This document shows, piece by piece, positions 63,300 through 64,000 of a stretch of 64,000 bases of DNA. Location: contig CALJIF010000145.1 in the NCBI GenBank assembly GCA_937974275.1, positions 1-64,000 on the forward strand, written 5' to 3'. Numbering within the stretch: the stretch's first letter is position 1; each line of letters opens with the position of its first letter. Under the pieces are notes generated by a model. That model was not told where the DNA came from and did not search any database. It saw only the letters and a list, made by a program, of their open reading frames with translations. This stretch comes from an uncultured Flavobacteriales bacterium. Its GTDB lineage: Bacteria > Bacteroidota > Bacteroidia > Palsa-965. Made by a program: the position numbers and the translations under genes.

Positions 63300-63956
63300 T
63301 TAATCTTCCGGATTCCACTCCAAATCGTCAATCAAAAAGAGATAGAGTTCTTTTGCGCCATGCGCACCGGTGGTCAGAATTTTTTCAATGTCTGCAGATC
63401 TGCTCGGGCCTGTAATGATGGAAGTCATCGATGGTGGCTGATCGTTGTATTTATTTTTTAATTCCCGCAGCGCATCTTTTAAGTGCATCACCAATTGCGA
63501 AGTACGCGCCACCACAATATGATTCGCAGGAACGTAAGCAGCTCGTCTTCCGGATGCTTGTTTTGATGACACCATAATACTGCCGGTACGTGCAATTAAA
63601 AATTCGCAACCGGTTATCGTTGTGTCGGCTTCATTTACCGGAATTTGACGGTCAAATTTAAGCTGTGCCGTTTCCAATAATGGAATTAATTCCGCATCTC
63701 CACACCACACTTTCCCAAATGAGTTGTCTTGCAATAACGCAGCAATATTATCGGTAAAGTCCTGATCGTTTTCACAAAAGATAAATTGTCCTCCAACGTC
63801 TGAAAACTGTTGAGCAAAAACAAGCTCCAGCGGTTCTTCGAATGATTGAAAAACATTGCTTTCGAAATCTATTGCTCCGGGTTCCAAACGCGACTTTGTC
63901 ATCAGCGCAGCCCGTAACTTTTTTAATACTTTTTCTCGCGATGTAGATTCTTCCAT
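63300..63956 (-). CDS. LUD domain-containing protein (LutC/YkgG-like)
   Basis: 218 residues. The LUD fold shows ITGCEFLIARTGSIMVSS and a C-terminal ITGPSRSADIEKILTTGAHGAKELYL. Relatives form the LutABC lactate oxidation complex, but lutA and lutB are not in the window. It ends 6 bases before cdsA. A TAACTTTA box (63973-63980) stands upstream near the window edge. Confidence 0.9.
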   Translation of the reverse strand: MEESTSREKVLKKLRAALMTKSRLEPGAIDFESNVFQSFEEPLELVFAQQFSDVGGQFIFCENDQDFTDNIAALLQDNSFGKVWCGDAELIPLLETAQLKFDRQIPVNEADTTITGCEFLIARTGSIMVSSKQASGRRAAYVPANHIVVARTSQLVMHLKDALRELKNKYNDQPPSMTSIITGPSRSADIEKILTTGAHGAKELYLFLIDDLEWNPED

Positions 63957-64000
63957 GATAGCTCTAACGGCATAAAGTTATACAGAAAGGTCAACCTTTT

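Overview
The window reads as chromosomal DNA of a Bacteroidota bacterium, probably Flavobacteriales-like, though the order is not certain. The support is a type IX secretion (T9SS) sorting domain, the gliding-type ABC transporter genes gldF and gldG, a SusC-like TonB-dependent receptor, DUF2805, DUF7033-like and DUF6272 families restricted to or enriched in the phylum, and many promoters with the Bacteroidota -7 box TAnnTTTG placed very close to start codons. There are no rRNA or tRNA genes, CRISPR arrays, transposases or prophage modules that I can see.

Layout. 1-9.7 kb: a cut-off asparagine synthetase B-like gene, dnaB, hpt-adk, a TonB receptor, obgE and a T9SS-exported Ig-like adhesin. 9.7-16.5 kb: a lipoprotein gene flanked by long perfect hairpins, a repeat-type RNA-like element, heptose kinase rfaE1, an aminotransferase, a DinB protein and the large subunit of an acyl-CoA mutase. 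16.5-26.2 kb: a defence island. It holds a Fic AMPylase, a small membrane protein and a type I restriction-modification locus in the order hsdM, hsdS, KAP-family NTPase, AlbA_2/ATPase protein, hsdR. A strikingly structured regulatory gap lies in front of hsdR. 26.2-38.5 kb: dnaN, a DUF4340 protein, gldG, gldF, aspartokinase and lysA, an M1 aminopeptidase, an enoyl-CoA hydratase, and a SiaB/SiaC-like signalling pair. 38.5-44.6 kb: an ECF sigma factor with its anti-sigma factor, a large beta-barrel/Ig-repeat surface protein and a LytTR response regulator.

44.6-51.5 kb is the most interesting region: a minus-strand photobiology cluster. A MerR-type regulator carries the cobalamin-binding signature of CarH/LitR photoreceptors. 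It is followed by an ECF sigma factor and then by folE, an SDR reductase, a DUF2256 zinc-ribbon protein, a cryptochrome-DASH, an SRPBCC protein, a DUF2805 protein and an FeS-type (6-4) photolyase that carries a one-base frameshift. The same 13-bp sequence lies upstream of both the MerR gene and the folE operon, which suggests one light-controlled regulon for DNA repair and antenna-cofactor supply.

51.5-64 kb: selD and mnmH for 2-selenouridine in tRNA, rpsT, radC, a polysaccharide set (wecB, a deacetylase-like protein, an acyltransferase), upp, a HAD nucleotidase, a small Lys/Cys-rich exported protein, psd, gdhA, cdsA and a LUD-domain protein.
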